64,000 nucleotides of DNA from Oleispira antarctica RB-8. Its GTDB lineage: Bacteria; Pseudomonadota; Gammaproteobacteria; Pseudomonadales; Oceanobacteraceae. Position numbers and translations under genes: made by a program. Below the pieces are notes generated by a model. The model saw nothing but the letters and a program-made list of their open reading frames with translations, was not told where the DNA came from and did not search any database. The stretch spans positions 3,247,350 through 3,311,349 of the forward strand of contig FO203512.1 in assembly GCA_000967895.1 (NCBI GenBank), given 5' to 3'. Positions 1-8,330 of this stretch are shown here, one piece after another. Numbering within the stretch: the first letter of the stretch is position 1; the number at the start of each line of letters is the position of its first letter.

Positions 1-48
1 CGATAGTAACAGGCATACAATAAACAAAGCCCCGGTAAACTTATGCAT
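1..48 (-). CDS. Start of a signal-peptide-bearing protein, cut by window edge
   Basis: Reading the minus strand from position 48, an ATG opens 16 codons to the window edge, giving MHKFTGALFIVCLLLS. This is a charged N-terminus followed by a hydrophobic run, typical of a signal peptide or lipoprotein leader. The ATG shares one base with the TAA stop of the DUF4105 gene (TAATG), so the two are probably translationally coupled in one operon. Only the start is visible, so the product is unknown; an envelope protein working with the DUF4105 protein is the natural guess. Confidence 0.55.
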   Translation of the reverse strand, partial: MHKFTGALFIVCLLLS

Positions 49-2030
49 TAAAAATACCAATTCAAACCAAGACTAATACTATCGCCATCGACAGTATCTC
101 CGGACTTCGACAACCACTGCTTCTTGCCTTCTAAACGCAGTTGTAAATTTCGTTCTAACTTACTGCCCACCGCGATAACAATATCTTGATAATCAAATTC
201 TTCACCTAAAACAGACGGCAACCAACTACCATAAGTATTCACTTGCCACTGACTGCCTTGGTACAACCAACCCATCTGAGCACCGGCGGATAATTGATAA
301 TTATCTTCAAATTGGCCACTTGCTTTTAATCGTCCTTCTAATAAGCCATAAACCTGCCCCCAATCAGAAGCGCTTTTACCACTCTTTTCAGCATCACCAT
401 TAAAACCAAGGTCGTAACTGTAACCTCCCCCCACATCTAAATGGGCAAACAAATCACTGCCCTCTAAGATAAAGCGATCAAAACCTGCATTGACTCGCCA
501 AGAAATAGGCTGCTGAAAATGATCACGCGAGCCAAGGGATAATATATTAATAATACTGAAACGCTGTAACTGTAATGACAGCTCATCTTTTTCTGTTATT
601 GCAGAAGTATTATTTTTATTAACCCCACGTAACGTCAATGCGCCCATTTCAATTTGACCGCCGCGAATAAAGCCATCTGGCAAGTCCATTAACTCGTGAT
701 ACGCAATGCGCATTTGTAGATCAACAAACTCATCGTTATTTTGCTGCCCTAGCGCGACCATTGCTCGATGCGTTAAATGTCCTTCATCATCTCTTATTTC
801 AGGTTCAACAATAGGTTGAAAAACATCCTGCATAGGAATTTTGCTGCGCGCAGATAATAACGCTAACGATTTTTTTCTGTTTGCGGGGGAATTCTGTTTC
901 TTTTTTACGACCAAATAACGCAAATAACTAATCGATACTTCTAAAATTTGTGCGCGCTCAAACTCTGGCAGTTGCATAAACGCTTCGTTATTAAGGTAAT
1001 CTGGCTCTTCAATTATTTTTTTAGCCCAATCTTTTTGAGATTCTGATAGCTGCTCTTGTTGTTGATTCAACATGACGCCCGACGAGGCCCTATATTCAAC
1101 AGAATCAACTTTATCGCTATCGATTAAACTGCGAATAGTATTAATTGGCATCGCTTTTAATGAAAAGTTTTTTGCCACATCAATGCGCTCACTGGATGCA
1201 TCTAATAATGCCAATAAACGGTAAGAGCAATTTTCATCAAAGAAAAAATAATCAAACTCTGTTTCTTTAGTTTCCCAAATATGATTTACAAACTGATCCA
1301 CTTCCTGCTCGGTTAAATTCAGTTGATATTCCCAAACATCTCGATGTTCTAAGTGGCTGTATTCATTCACCTTGGCGTAATAAGGTAAAATGGATACGAC
1401 TCCAGGATAACCCCCAGCCAACCCTTTATAACTAAAAACCAATTCATTATCAGTTGGATCAGCATTGGCCGCAAAATTCACACTGTACGACAGTAGCTTA
1501 CTTTTACTCTCGTCCTCTCTGTCCAAACGAATTAGCGTATGGCCATACATGGATGATGGTGAGTTTAAATACGATGCAGGAAAAATCAGTGTTAACTTAT
1601 GCGCATCTACATCACTTTTCCATTCATTCAACTCGCTACATGCTTGATCTTTCCAATTTGGGTAAAACTGTTTTAACCACTGATATCGCGCAGGAAATCG
1701 ACACTGTAATGATTCATTATCAGGCTGTTCACTCAGTGAAAATAAAGCTACCTCAGCGATCAACTCCGCTTTCAGATCTGTTTTCCCGGTAGGGGATATA
1801 AAAAAACTATCCGTATCGTTCTCACTTTCCATAAAACCAAGAAGGCTATGTGAACGATAATGTAAAAGATGCTGCCATTGCTGCAGTGCAGAAACTTTTT
1901 CAATCATATTTTCCAGCTCATCAGAAAAGCACTGCTGAGGAATAAGAAAAGAGGACGAAATAATAAACGTTATTGCACAACTCTTTTTAAAAATAACTTC
2001 TGCCAATTTTTGACAGACTAAGATAAACAT
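48..2030 (-). CDS. DUF4105 (Lnb-like periplasmic) outer-membrane-associated protein
   Basis: This 660-residue protein has an N-terminal hydrophobic segment (about residues 16-32) that fits a signal peptide. The central part carries the DUF4105 signature: SSMYGHTLIRLD near residue 160 and FFFDENCSYRLLALL near 263. A conserved His and Cys in such motifs suggests an NlpC/P60-like or amidase-like fold, but no activity is established. The C-terminal third (about 430-660) alternates polar and aromatic residues like a beta-barrel and ends in LNWYF, the terminal Phe expected of an outer-membrane protein. AAGGA lies 5 nt before the ATG. It lies downstream of the DUF3015 gene on the same strand, separated by a terminator hairpin, and overlaps the next gene by one base. 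Family assignment is from recalled motifs; the function is unknown. Confidence 0.75.
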   Translation of the reverse strand: MFILVCQKLAEVIFKKSCAITFIISSSFLIPQQCFSDELENMIEKVSALQQWQHLLHYRSHSLLGFMESENDTDSFFISPTGKTDLKAELIAEVALFSLSEQPDNESLQCRFPARYQWLKQFYPNWKDQACSELNEWKSDVDAHKLTLIFPASYLNSPSSMYGHTLIRLDREDESKSKLLSYSVNFAANADPTDNELVFSYKGLAGGYPGVVSILPYYAKVNEYSHLEHRDVWEYQLNLTEQEVDQFVNHIWETKETEFDYFFFDENCSYRLLALLDASSERIDVAKNFSLKAMPINTIRSLIDSDKVDSVEYRASSGVMLNQQQEQLSESQKDWAKKIIEEPDYLNNEAFMQLPEFERAQILEVSISYLRYLVVKKKQNSPANRKKSLALLSARSKIPMQDVFQPIVEPEIRDDEGHLTHRAMVALGQQNNDEFVDLQMRIAYHELMDLPDGFIRGGQIEMGALTLRGVNKNNTSAITEKDELSLQLQRFSIINILSLGSRDHFQQPISWRVNAGFDRFILEGSDLFAHLDVGGGYSYDLGFNGDAEKSGKSASDWGQVYGLLEGRLKASGQFEDNYQLSAGAQMGWLYQGSQWQVNTYGSWLPSVLGEEFDYQDIVIAVGSKLERNLQLRLEGKKQWLSKSGDTVDGDSISLGLNWYF

Positions 2031-2052
2031 AAATTTCCTTATGTGCAGACAT

Positions 2053-2077
2053 AAAAAAAGGCGTGCCGTGGCACGCC
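2053..2077 (-). terminator. Rho-independent terminator after the DUF3015 gene
   Basis: GGCGTGCC (2060-2067) and GGCACGCC (2070-2077) form an 8-bp GC-rich stem with a 2-nt loop. On the minus strand it is followed by seven T (2053-2059). It sits between the DUF3015 gene and the DUF4105 gene, so read-through would be partial at best, or the DUF4105 gene has its own promoter. Confidence 0.8.
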
Positions 2078-2120
2078 TCTTTCATAGCTGCTTTTAACAA
2101 CTAATATACCAAGCTAGAAA

Positions 2121-2591
2121 TTAACCTAGGTATTTTTTTAATACAAGATCAGACTGCATAGTATCTTTCATTGCTTGATAAGCAGTTTCAGAAGTAGCTT
2201 CTGTAGAGAACATAGTATCGAAGCTAGCTTGTAGCTTAGAGTTGAAAGCTGTTGTATCAGAAGCTTCAACACCGATGATTTCAGCAAGAGCAGATAAAGT
2301 TTCGCCCTGACCTTTAGCAACATCCATGGCTAGTTGATCCATGTTGTTATCCATAAAAGTTTGAACACCGGCCAAAGGACCGTTAGCAGCTTCACAGCCT
2401 AAAGTACCAGAAGTCATACCAAAAGTTTGGTTGCCTGAAGTACCGTTAGTAGTAGCAGCCATAACATGCTCATGCCATTCGTTAGCATCCTTGAAAACTA
2501 CAGCTGTTCCTAGACCACAACCTGCAGGTGTTGCAGCAAAAGACATTGTTGAAGAAGCGGCTAAAAGTGCACCAGCAATAATTTTTTTCAT
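2121..2591 (-). CDS. DUF3015 family periplasmic protein
   Basis: This is a small secreted protein. Its signal peptide MKKIIAGALLAASSTMSFA is followed by TPAGCGLGTAVVF, the start typical of DUF3015 proteins, and a second conserved Cys (about residue 66). The rest is helical and the protein ends KKYLG. An upstream in-frame ATG at 2600 exists, but the AAGG directly abuts it; the same AAGG is 9 nt before the ATG at 2591, which gives a cleaner KK signal peptide, so 2591 is chosen (156 residues). A strong terminator follows. Function of the family is unknown. The DUF4105 gene follows on the same strand, which suggests a shared envelope role. Confidence 0.75.
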   Translation of the reverse strand: MKKIIAGALLAASSTMSFAATPAGCGLGTAVVFKDANEWHEHVMAATTNGTSGNQTFGMTSGTLGCEAANGPLAGVQTFMDNNMDQLAMDVAKGQGETLSALAEIIGVEASDTTAFNSKLQASFDTMFSTEATSETAYQAMKDTMQSDLVLKKYLG

Positions 2592-2889
2592 AATATTCAT
2601 CCTTATTAAATTTTATTAATGATCATGAGATCATAGGTCATAAGTTAGCCTCTCATTTTTAAAAAGTCTAGCAATATGAACAAAGTTATTACTATTTTCA
2701 AACCTGGTTCATATTAATCGATGATTATTTACTCATTAATCAACACATCAACCTACATTTGATCAAAAAATAATCGAGAAGCTGATCAATAAACAATCTA
2801 AAACATTATTTTGCTAAACACTCGTTCTATGGCAAAGTAACGATCATGTAACAGTAAGAATATTCTACACAATAAGTCATAGGAAAATC

Positions 2890-4245
2890 GTGCTACAAAC
2901 TGGCAATGATGTATTTACCGTCTCACAACTTAACCAGCGCGCGAAGCAGCTATTAGAAATTACTTTTAGCTCAGTTAAAGTTGAAGGTGAAATTTCTAAT
3001 TTATCTCGTCCTTCATCTGGACATTGGTACTTCACGTTAAAAGACAAAGGCGCTCAAGTGCGATGCGCCATGTTTCGTTCGCGTACTGCACAGGTTAAAT
3101 TTCAACCAAAAGAAGGTGACCAAATTGTCGTCCGTGGCAAAGTCAGCTTGTATGAAAACCGCGGAGATTATCAGCTTATTGTTGATGCGATGAAGCCCGC
3201 TGGTGAAGGACAATTGCAGCAAGCATTTATTCAGTTGAAGCAAAAACTCGGCGCCGAAGGCCTGTTTGCAATAGAAAGCAAACAAGCTTTGCCCGCGCAC
3301 ATTAAGCGCATAGCCGTTATTACCTCCCCCACTGGGGCGGCTATTCATGATATTTTGACGGTATTGAAACGCCGTTTTCCGTCGATTGAAGTTGATATTT
3401 ATCCGGTACAAGTTCAAGGCAAAGAAGCCGCACAGCAAATCATTTGGTCCATCAACCAAGCCAATACAGATGCCAGAGCTGATGTCATTATCGCCGGTCG
3501 AGGTGGCGGCTCGATTGAAGACTTATGGTGTTTCAATGACGAAAGTTTAGCACGCACTATTTTTCATAGCCGTTTACCCATTGTCAGCGCTGTTGGTCAT
3601 GAAGTAGATTTCACCATCGCTGATTTTGTCGCCGATGTTCGTGCGCCAACTCCTTCTGCCGCAGCTGAAATGCTAAGCCCAGATCAGCAGGAGTATTGGC
3701 AGCGCCTAACCACCTTAACCCGTCAATTAGAAAAGAACATTCAACAACAATTAAAAAATAAGCAGTGGCAATTACAAAGTACTCAGCGTGGCCTTCTGCA
3801 TCCTGGGGATAAACTTGCTCAATACGCTCAAACATTAGATATGCTTGAATTGCGCATGCAGCAAAGTCAAAAAAATCAATTCAGCCAACTGCAAAAACGA
3901 CTTACCAACAATCAGCAAAAATTACAGCAGCAAAGCCCTACCAATACATTGCAAAAGTTTGAAGCACAGATAAACTATTTACAACAACGCTTAACCAGTG
4001 GTATCACACAAGCCATTTCTCATAAAAAAGAACGCTTACAGCAACATGCTTTATTATTGAACGCCGTCAGCCCTCTGCAAACACTAGGGCGTGGGTATGC
4101 TATTTTGCAAACCGAATCTGATGCAATTGTTCGCGATAGCCATGATGTTAAAAAAGGCGATGTAGTCTCGGCACGCATTGGCCACGGCAAGCTCGAACTT
4201 ACGGTAGAAAAGGTAAATCATGAAAGACCATCAAGTAAAAAATAA
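2890..4245 (+). CDS. xseA: Exodeoxyribonuclease VII large subunit
   Basis: XseA joins XseB to form exonuclease VII, which degrades single-stranded DNA from both ends into acid-insoluble oligonucleotides. The 451-residue protein has the N-terminal OB-fold (VKVEGEISNLSRPSSGHWYF, about residues 31-50), then the catalytic domain with ITSPTGAAIHDIL, GRGGGSIEDLWCFNDE and GHEVDFTIADFVADVRAPTP, and a Gln-rich coiled-coil C-terminal half (about 270-410) that would bind XseB. The length matches the family (about 450). The start is GTG, preceded by AGGA at 2881. No xseB is visible here, as is usual because it lies elsewhere. The 3' end overlaps the next gene by 26 bp. Confidence 0.95.
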   Translation: MLQTGNDVFTVSQLNQRAKQLLEITFSSVKVEGEISNLSRPSSGHWYFTLKDKGAQVRCAMFRSRTAQVKFQPKEGDQIVVRGKVSLYENRGDYQLIVDAMKPAGEGQLQQAFIQLKQKLGAEGLFAIESKQALPAHIKRIAVITSPTGAAIHDILTVLKRRFPSIEVDIYPVQVQGKEAAQQIIWSINQANTDARADVIIAGRGGGSIEDLWCFNDESLARTIFHSRLPIVSAVGHEVDFTIADFVADVRAPTPSAAAEMLSPDQQEYWQRLTTLTRQLEKNIQQQLKNKQWQLQSTQRGLLHPGDKLAQYAQTLDMLELRMQQSQKNQFSQLQKRLTNNQQKLQQQSPTNTLQKFEAQINYLQQRLTSGITQAISHKKERLQQHALLLNAVSPLQTLGRGYAILQTESDAIVRDSHDVKKGDVVSARIGHGKLELTVEKVNHERPSSKK

Positions 4246-5077
4246 CGTCATCACTTCCATATTCCTATCCCTTATATTTTTTAGTATGGCAAGTGAAGCA
4301 CAACAAAATTCAACGTTTATGCTACCTCAAGATAGCCGCGTTCCAGGTGGATTGGCCGTTATTGAATTGGATAAATCGTATGCTAACAAAGATATTAGAT
4401 TTAACGGTCAAAAGGTATGGCGACTAAACGACGACACTGATAATCACTGGGCCATTATTGGCATTCCATTGAATCAAAAAGCTGGTAAGGTTGGTTATAT
4501 AATCGACGGTAAAGATCACGATTTTACGATCAAAGATAAAGCATACAAAGAGCAATACCTCACAGTAAAACGGAAGCACTCAAATCCACCCGCCGACCAG
4601 ATTAAACGTATCCAAGAAGAAAGCCGCTTATCAAGAAAGGCTTTTATGACGTATTCTGACTCTCATTCGAGTAAGCACTTTCAAGGTTTCTTAAAACCCG
4701 CCCAAGGCCCCACTTCTAGCCCATTTGGGTTGAAACGCTTTTTTAACAAACAAGCCCGACGCCCACATAGCGGACTGGATATTGCCGCTCCTAGAGGCGC
4801 TGATATTATCGCCCCTGCCGACGGTAAGATTATATTAACTGGCCATTTCTTTTTTAATGGCAACAGCCTCTTTATCGACCACGGCCAAGGCTTAATTACC
4901 ATGTACTGCCACATGGACATACTCGAACGCAAACAAGGTGATGTGGTTAAAGCCGGTGAGGTGATTGGCAAAATTGGTTCTACCGGCCGTGCCACTGGAC
5001 CTCATTTGCACTGGACTGTCAGTCTGAATAATAGCCGCATAGAGCCACTGCTATTTCTTGCACCCGCAAGCAAATAA
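4220..5077 (+). CDS. M23 (LytM) family zinc metallopeptidase
   Basis: This is a secreted peptidoglycan endopeptidase of the LytM/M23 type. A 28-residue N-terminal signal peptide (hydrophobic from about residue 10) is followed by a beta-rich N-terminal domain and the LytM core at about 160-282. The core holds the zinc ligands: HSGLD with His183 and Asp187, and HLH at 262-264 in GPHLHW. All canonical ligands are present, so it is predicted active, unlike EnvC/NlpD-type activators. It starts inside the last 26 bp of xseA in another frame, so the two are co-transcribed. The precise substrate bond is not deducible. Confidence 0.9.
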   Translation: MKDHQVKNNVITSIFLSLIFFSMASEAQQNSTFMLPQDSRVPGGLAVIELDKSYANKDIRFNGQKVWRLNDDTDNHWAIIGIPLNQKAGKVGYIIDGKDHDFTIKDKAYKEQYLTVKRKHSNPPADQIKRIQEESRLSRKAFMTYSDSHSSKHFQGFLKPAQGPTSSPFGLKRFFNKQARRPHSGLDIAAPRGADIIAPADGKIILTGHFFFNGNSLFIDHGQGLITMYCHMDILERKQGDVVKAGEVIGKIGSTGRATGPHLHWTVSLNNSRIEPLLFLAPASK

Positions 5078-5201
5078 ATTTACAAAATATATCCGCATAA
5101 TATCATCCTGCTGCCTATACTTATAAAAACGACTTATTAATAGAGAACAGTCGTTAAAGGTAATTTAATAAATAAACAGTACTGGGCCTTGCTAATCTTT
5201 T

Positions 5202-6410
5202 ATGATCAAACGCATATCGATTGATAAATTACGACCAAATATGTACGTATCCGATCTAAACTGCGATTGGATACCTCACCATAAATTAAAAAGAGAAGGT
5301 CGTATTCCAAATGATGCGACAATCGAGCAACTCAAACAACGAGGAATCAAAGAGGTCTACATCGATACCGATCGAGGTCCCGATGAAGCCGACGCAGTAA
5401 CACTACAAGAAGTTGAACAGCAAAATCAGGCCAAGCTTAATAAAGCAGGCGCTCAAAACATGGATCGTGCCGGTTCCGTGAGCGTCGAAGAAGAATTATT
5501 GAAAGCTCACAAGTTACAAAACAAAGCCAAAAGCATCATGACAGGAGTTCTAAGCGACGTTAAATTTGGCAAACCTTTAGAGGCCGAAGCCTTTGATGAC
5601 CTTGCCGACGGCATGATTGATTCCGTGGTCCGCAACCATAACGCCCTCGCGTGCCTTGGCCGTATTCGGGCAAAAGATAATTATTTAATGGAGCACTCTA
5701 TCAACCTTGCCGTATTGATGGGCATTTTTGCCAAATCGATGAAGATTGATAGAGACACCATGCACCAAGTAATGGTGGGCGCCTTACTGCACGATATTGG
5801 TAAAATCATGGTGCCTGATAATATTTTGCATAAGCCTGGCAAGCTCGATGATGATGAGTTTGCTCGCATGAAACAGCATGTGGTATTCAGCCGCGATTTA
5901 TTAAAAAACACTCCTGGCATTCATCCTTTAACAGTCGACGTCGCAGCTCAGCATCACGAGCGCATTGACGGCAGTGGCTACCCAGAAGGCCTCATGGGTT
6001 GTGATATTTGTCGTGAAGGTAAAATGGTCGCCATTACCGATGTTTATGATGCAATAACTGCTGACCGCTGTTATCACAAAGGCTTACCTCCAACTGTCGC
6101 ATTGAAAAAACTGCTTGAATGGAGTGGAACTCACTTAGAAGAAGGTCTTGTGCATACCTTCATTCGCAGCATGGGAATTTACCCAGTTGGCTCTTTAGTT
6201 ATGATGGAGAGTGGGCGTTTAGCGGTGGTAATTGAAGCCAGCGAAAAAGATCAAACGCGTCCTATCGTAAAAGTGATTTACCACACCCGTTTAAAGCAGT
6301 ACATACCCACAGAAATTGTTGATTTGAGTAAACCCATTAGCCAGGACAGCATTAAAAGCTCTGTTGACCCCGAGAAGTGGCGTATCAAAATAGCGGATTT
6401 CCTTACTTAA
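5202..6410 (+). CDS. HD-GYP domain cyclic-di-GMP phosphodiesterase (DUF3391)
   Basis: This 402-residue cytoplasmic protein begins MIKRISIDKLRPNMYV, the DUF3391 N-terminal domain (about 1-140) usually fused to HD-GYP domains. The HD-GYP domain (about 145-335) shows HDIGK (His197-Asp198), the HHER motif and DGSGYP, so the metal site and the GYP motif are intact and hydrolysis of c-di-GMP is expected. There is no transmembrane segment or receiver domain, so the input is unclear. No good Shine-Dalgarno precedes the ATG. An imperfect hairpin (AACGAC/GTCGTT, about 5127-5155) lies in the upstream leader. A MshEN-type c-di-GMP-binding candidate is encoded 16 kb downstream. Confidence 0.92.
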   Translation: MIKRISIDKLRPNMYVSDLNCDWIPHHKLKREGRIPNDATIEQLKQRGIKEVYIDTDRGPDEADAVTLQEVEQQNQAKLNKAGAQNMDRAGSVSVEEELLKAHKLQNKAKSIMTGVLSDVKFGKPLEAEAFDDLADGMIDSVVRNHNALACLGRIRAKDNYLMEHSINLAVLMGIFAKSMKIDRDTMHQVMVGALLHDIGKIMVPDNILHKPGKLDDDEFARMKQHVVFSRDLLKNTPGIHPLTVDVAAQHHERIDGSGYPEGLMGCDICREGKMVAITDVYDAITADRCYHKGLPPTVALKKLLEWSGTHLEEGLVHTFIRSMGIYPVGSLVMMESGRLAVVIEASEKDQTRPIVKVIYHTRLKQYIPTEIVDLSKPISQDSIKSSVDPEKWRIKIADFLT

Positions 6411-6570
6411 TATGATAACTATTAAGGGGGGGTACAATAACGTCCTCCCTATCGATTACCTTACCTTTCTCAGCATTCACAGCGTTATTCTGATGGCGTC
6501 GATAATTTAATGTTAACTGTGTAATAACCTGTAACCATTCTTCGGTCACATTCAATTTCTTGCCTTTCAT
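6403..6570 (-). CDS. Possible small protein, 55 residues
   Basis: The minus strand from 6570 reads an ATG and 55 codons to a TAA, overlapping the 3' end of the HD-GYP gene by 8 bp tail to tail. AAGGA sits 6 nt before the ATG (AAGGATAAACATG), a better ribosome site than many real genes here have. The product starts MKGKKLNVTEEWLQVITQL, has a likely amphipathic helix with TrpLeu and NYRRH, and a charged tail with no Cys and no membrane segment. I do not recognise it. It fills an otherwise empty 296-bp gap. A perfect palindrome lies about 50 bp upstream. Coding status needs conservation evidence. Confidence 0.4.
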   Translation of the reverse strand: MKGKKLNVTEEWLQVITQLTLNYRRHQNNAVNAEKGKVIDREDVIVPPLNSYHIK

Positions 6571-6616
6571 GTTTATCCTTTTCGTTCAGAGCAATAAATG
6601 ATTCAAACGCAGTTTA

Positions 6617-6653
6617 ACTAAATCTACTGACAAATACTGTCAGTAGATTTGGT
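6617..6653. repeat. Long near-perfect palindrome between the small ORF and the thioesterase gene
   Basis: AAATCTACTGACA (6620-6632) and TGTCAGTAGATTT (6638-6650) pair perfectly across the 5-nt loop AATAC. Three more pairs, one of them a wobble, extend the stem to about 16 bp. On the plus strand it is followed by a T-rich run, and it lies downstream of the minus-strand thioesterase gene. It could terminate that transcript or act as an operator for the small minus-strand ORF. The low GC of the stem and the weak T-tract on the minus strand leave this open. Confidence 0.6.
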
Positions 6654-6706
6654 CATATTTTAAGGAAAATTAAAGAATGATGATTTTTGAGCAGATTCAG
6701 ACACAG

Positions 6707-7231
6707 TTAAACTTTTTTGCTTTCTAATAGCTGTAACCAAGCAGTAATCTGTGCAGATTCCTCTGGTGATTCAATAACATGGACCTCATCAAGCTCTATT
6801 AATAACTTATCAAAAGCTCGCACTCTTCGGCCTTTAATGAACGCAACCCGTGCTAACGCTTTCGCATGAAGTTGTCCGGCCACTAAAAACTGGTGTTCTA
6901 TATAACAATATTTTCGATTCCAACTTAAAACGCGCGTCGTAATATCAACCTTGGCTAACGGTTTAATTTCTTTTATAAATGAAATACTTTGTGAACTTAA
7001 TACCGACTTCCAACCGCCCCCAAAAAATTTTGATAGCGAATTTATTTGTATTAGATACTGAGTTCTCGCCAAATCTAGCAAGGCAGGATAGCGTGAGTTC
7101 GTTAAATGGAAATTAAAATCGCAATCTGTAGGCCATACTCTTATTTGCGTATGGCTTAATTCCAAGACTTCAATCTGCGATAATCGCTTGCGTAACAACA
7201 GCAAGCGCAGCATTCTAAAAATCAAATTCAT
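6707..7231 (-). CDS. Hotdog-fold thioesterase family protein (THEM6/4HBT_2-like)
   Basis: This 174-residue protein has hotdog-thioesterase features: RVWPTDCDFNFHLTNSRYPA near residue 31, with the Asp-x-Asp-x-x-x-His-like motif of 4-hydroxybenzoyl-CoA thioesterase relatives, then FIKEIKPLAKVDITTRVL and the strand YCYIEHQFL. The N-terminus is short, basic and hydrophobic (RMLRLLLLRKR), suggesting peripheral membrane association. The ATG is 2 bp after the stop of tesB, so the two thioesterases form an operon. An acyl-CoA or acyl-ACP substrate is likely; the exact one cannot be told. Confidence 0.8.
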   Translation of the reverse strand: MNLIFRMLRLLLLRKRLSQIEVLELSHTQIRVWPTDCDFNFHLTNSRYPALLDLARTQYLIQINSLSKFFGGGWKSVLSSQSISFIKEIKPLAKVDITTRVLSWNRKYCYIEHQFLVAGQLHAKALARVAFIKGRRVRAFDKLLIELDEVHVIESPEESAQITAWLQLLESKKV

Positions 7232-7233
7232 GA

Positions 7234-8130
7234 TTACTTCTCAGTTGATTTTTTAGCCGGATTGTCAGCAACATCAACTTTACGAATAAGGCCTTCTTGA
7301 GCAACCGAAGCAACCAATTCACCCTGCTGATTATAAACCTGTCCACGACAGTAGCCACGCCCTGAAGAGGCACTTGGACTATCCAAAGAATACAATAACC
7401 ACTCGTCCATTTTTACCGGGCGGTGAAACCAAATAGCATGATCTAAACTGGCAACCTGCATGCCTTTTTGCGCAAAAGAAACACCGTGAGGCATCATAGA
7501 TGTACCGATTAAATTAAAGTCAGTAGCATACGTAAGTACACTTGCATGCACCATTGGATCATCAGTCAGAGGCGCATCAGCTTTCATCCACGCGTACTTA
7601 ATCGGATCCTGCTTTTGAGGGGCAAAAATATTAATTGGATCAATCGCGCGAATCTCAATTGGCTTATCCGCCGTATAAATATCGCGCACTCGCTCTGGAA
7701 ACTTGTCTTTAAACATACGGCTTAGCTCAAGCTGAGAGACTAGTCCTTCAGGCCCTTGCACATCAGGCATGGTATCTTGATGTTCAAAGCCTTCTTCAGG
7801 ATGCTGGAATGAGCACATCATAGTCAAAATGGCTTTGCCATTCTGACTCGCAGTAATCTGCCTCATAGCAAAGCTGCGACCATCGCGTACGCAGTCCACT
7901 TCAAACTCAATACTATCAATCACATTGCCAGGGCGTAAGAAATAGGCATGCAACGAATGCGGTGCCCACTCACCTTTTGGTAACGTTTGGCTCGCGGCCG
8001 ATAGGCTTTGCCCCAATACCTGCCCCCCAAACAAATTACGGAACCCCAAGTCTTGGCAACCACCACGAAAACGATTTACTCCAATAGACTCTAGGCGTAA
8101 TAGATCAACAAGCTCTTGTACATGGGACAT
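7234..8130 (-). CDS. tesB: Acyl-CoA thioesterase II
   Basis: TesB hydrolyses medium and long acyl-CoAs to free fatty acid and CoA in the cytoplasm. The 298-residue length fits the family (about 286-290). Two hotdog halves are visible. The N-terminal half has FRGGCQDLGFRNLFGGQVLG and HSLHAYFLRPG; the C-terminal half has YATDFNLIG (Asp), ASLDHAIWFHRP and a late Gln in VASVAQEGLIRK. These correspond to the Asp, Thr and Gln catalytic set of E. coli TesB. AGGAAA precedes the ATG. It is the first gene of a pair with the smaller thioesterase, 2 bp apart. With a FadL-like channel elsewhere in the window it fits active fatty-acid metabolism, an inference only. Confidence 0.93.
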   Translation of the reverse strand: MSHVQELVDLLRLESIGVNRFRGGCQDLGFRNLFGGQVLGQSLSAASQTLPKGEWAPHSLHAYFLRPGNVIDSIEFEVDCVRDGRSFAMRQITASQNGKAILTMMCSFQHPEEGFEHQDTMPDVQGPEGLVSQLELSRMFKDKFPERVRDIYTADKPIEIRAIDPINIFAPQKQDPIKYAWMKADAPLTDDPMVHASVLTYATDFNLIGTSMMPHGVSFAQKGMQVASLDHAIWFHRPVKMDEWLLYSLDSPSASSGRGYCRGQVYNQQGELVASVAQEGLIRKVDVADNPAKKSTEK

Positions 8131-8330
8131 GAATTTTTCCTTTCAATATTCTTTACAACAGTTTAGTCAGCCTCAAAGATCCTGCATTGGCCCAAATGAC
8201 ACGACCTTAATAGCCACTGCTCAAATCGCGCCTCTAAATTAAGCCTCTGCGGCTATGACTAATCAGGGCTATCTCGTATAATGCCCAGCAATAAGGCCAT
8301 TTGCCGACATTTTTAAAAGAATTCTTAGAC

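Noticed and set aside
1454-1792. 112-codon plus-strand ORF inside the DUF4105 gene
   Set aside because: Shadow of the conserved DUF4105 domain frame; no ribosome site or family.
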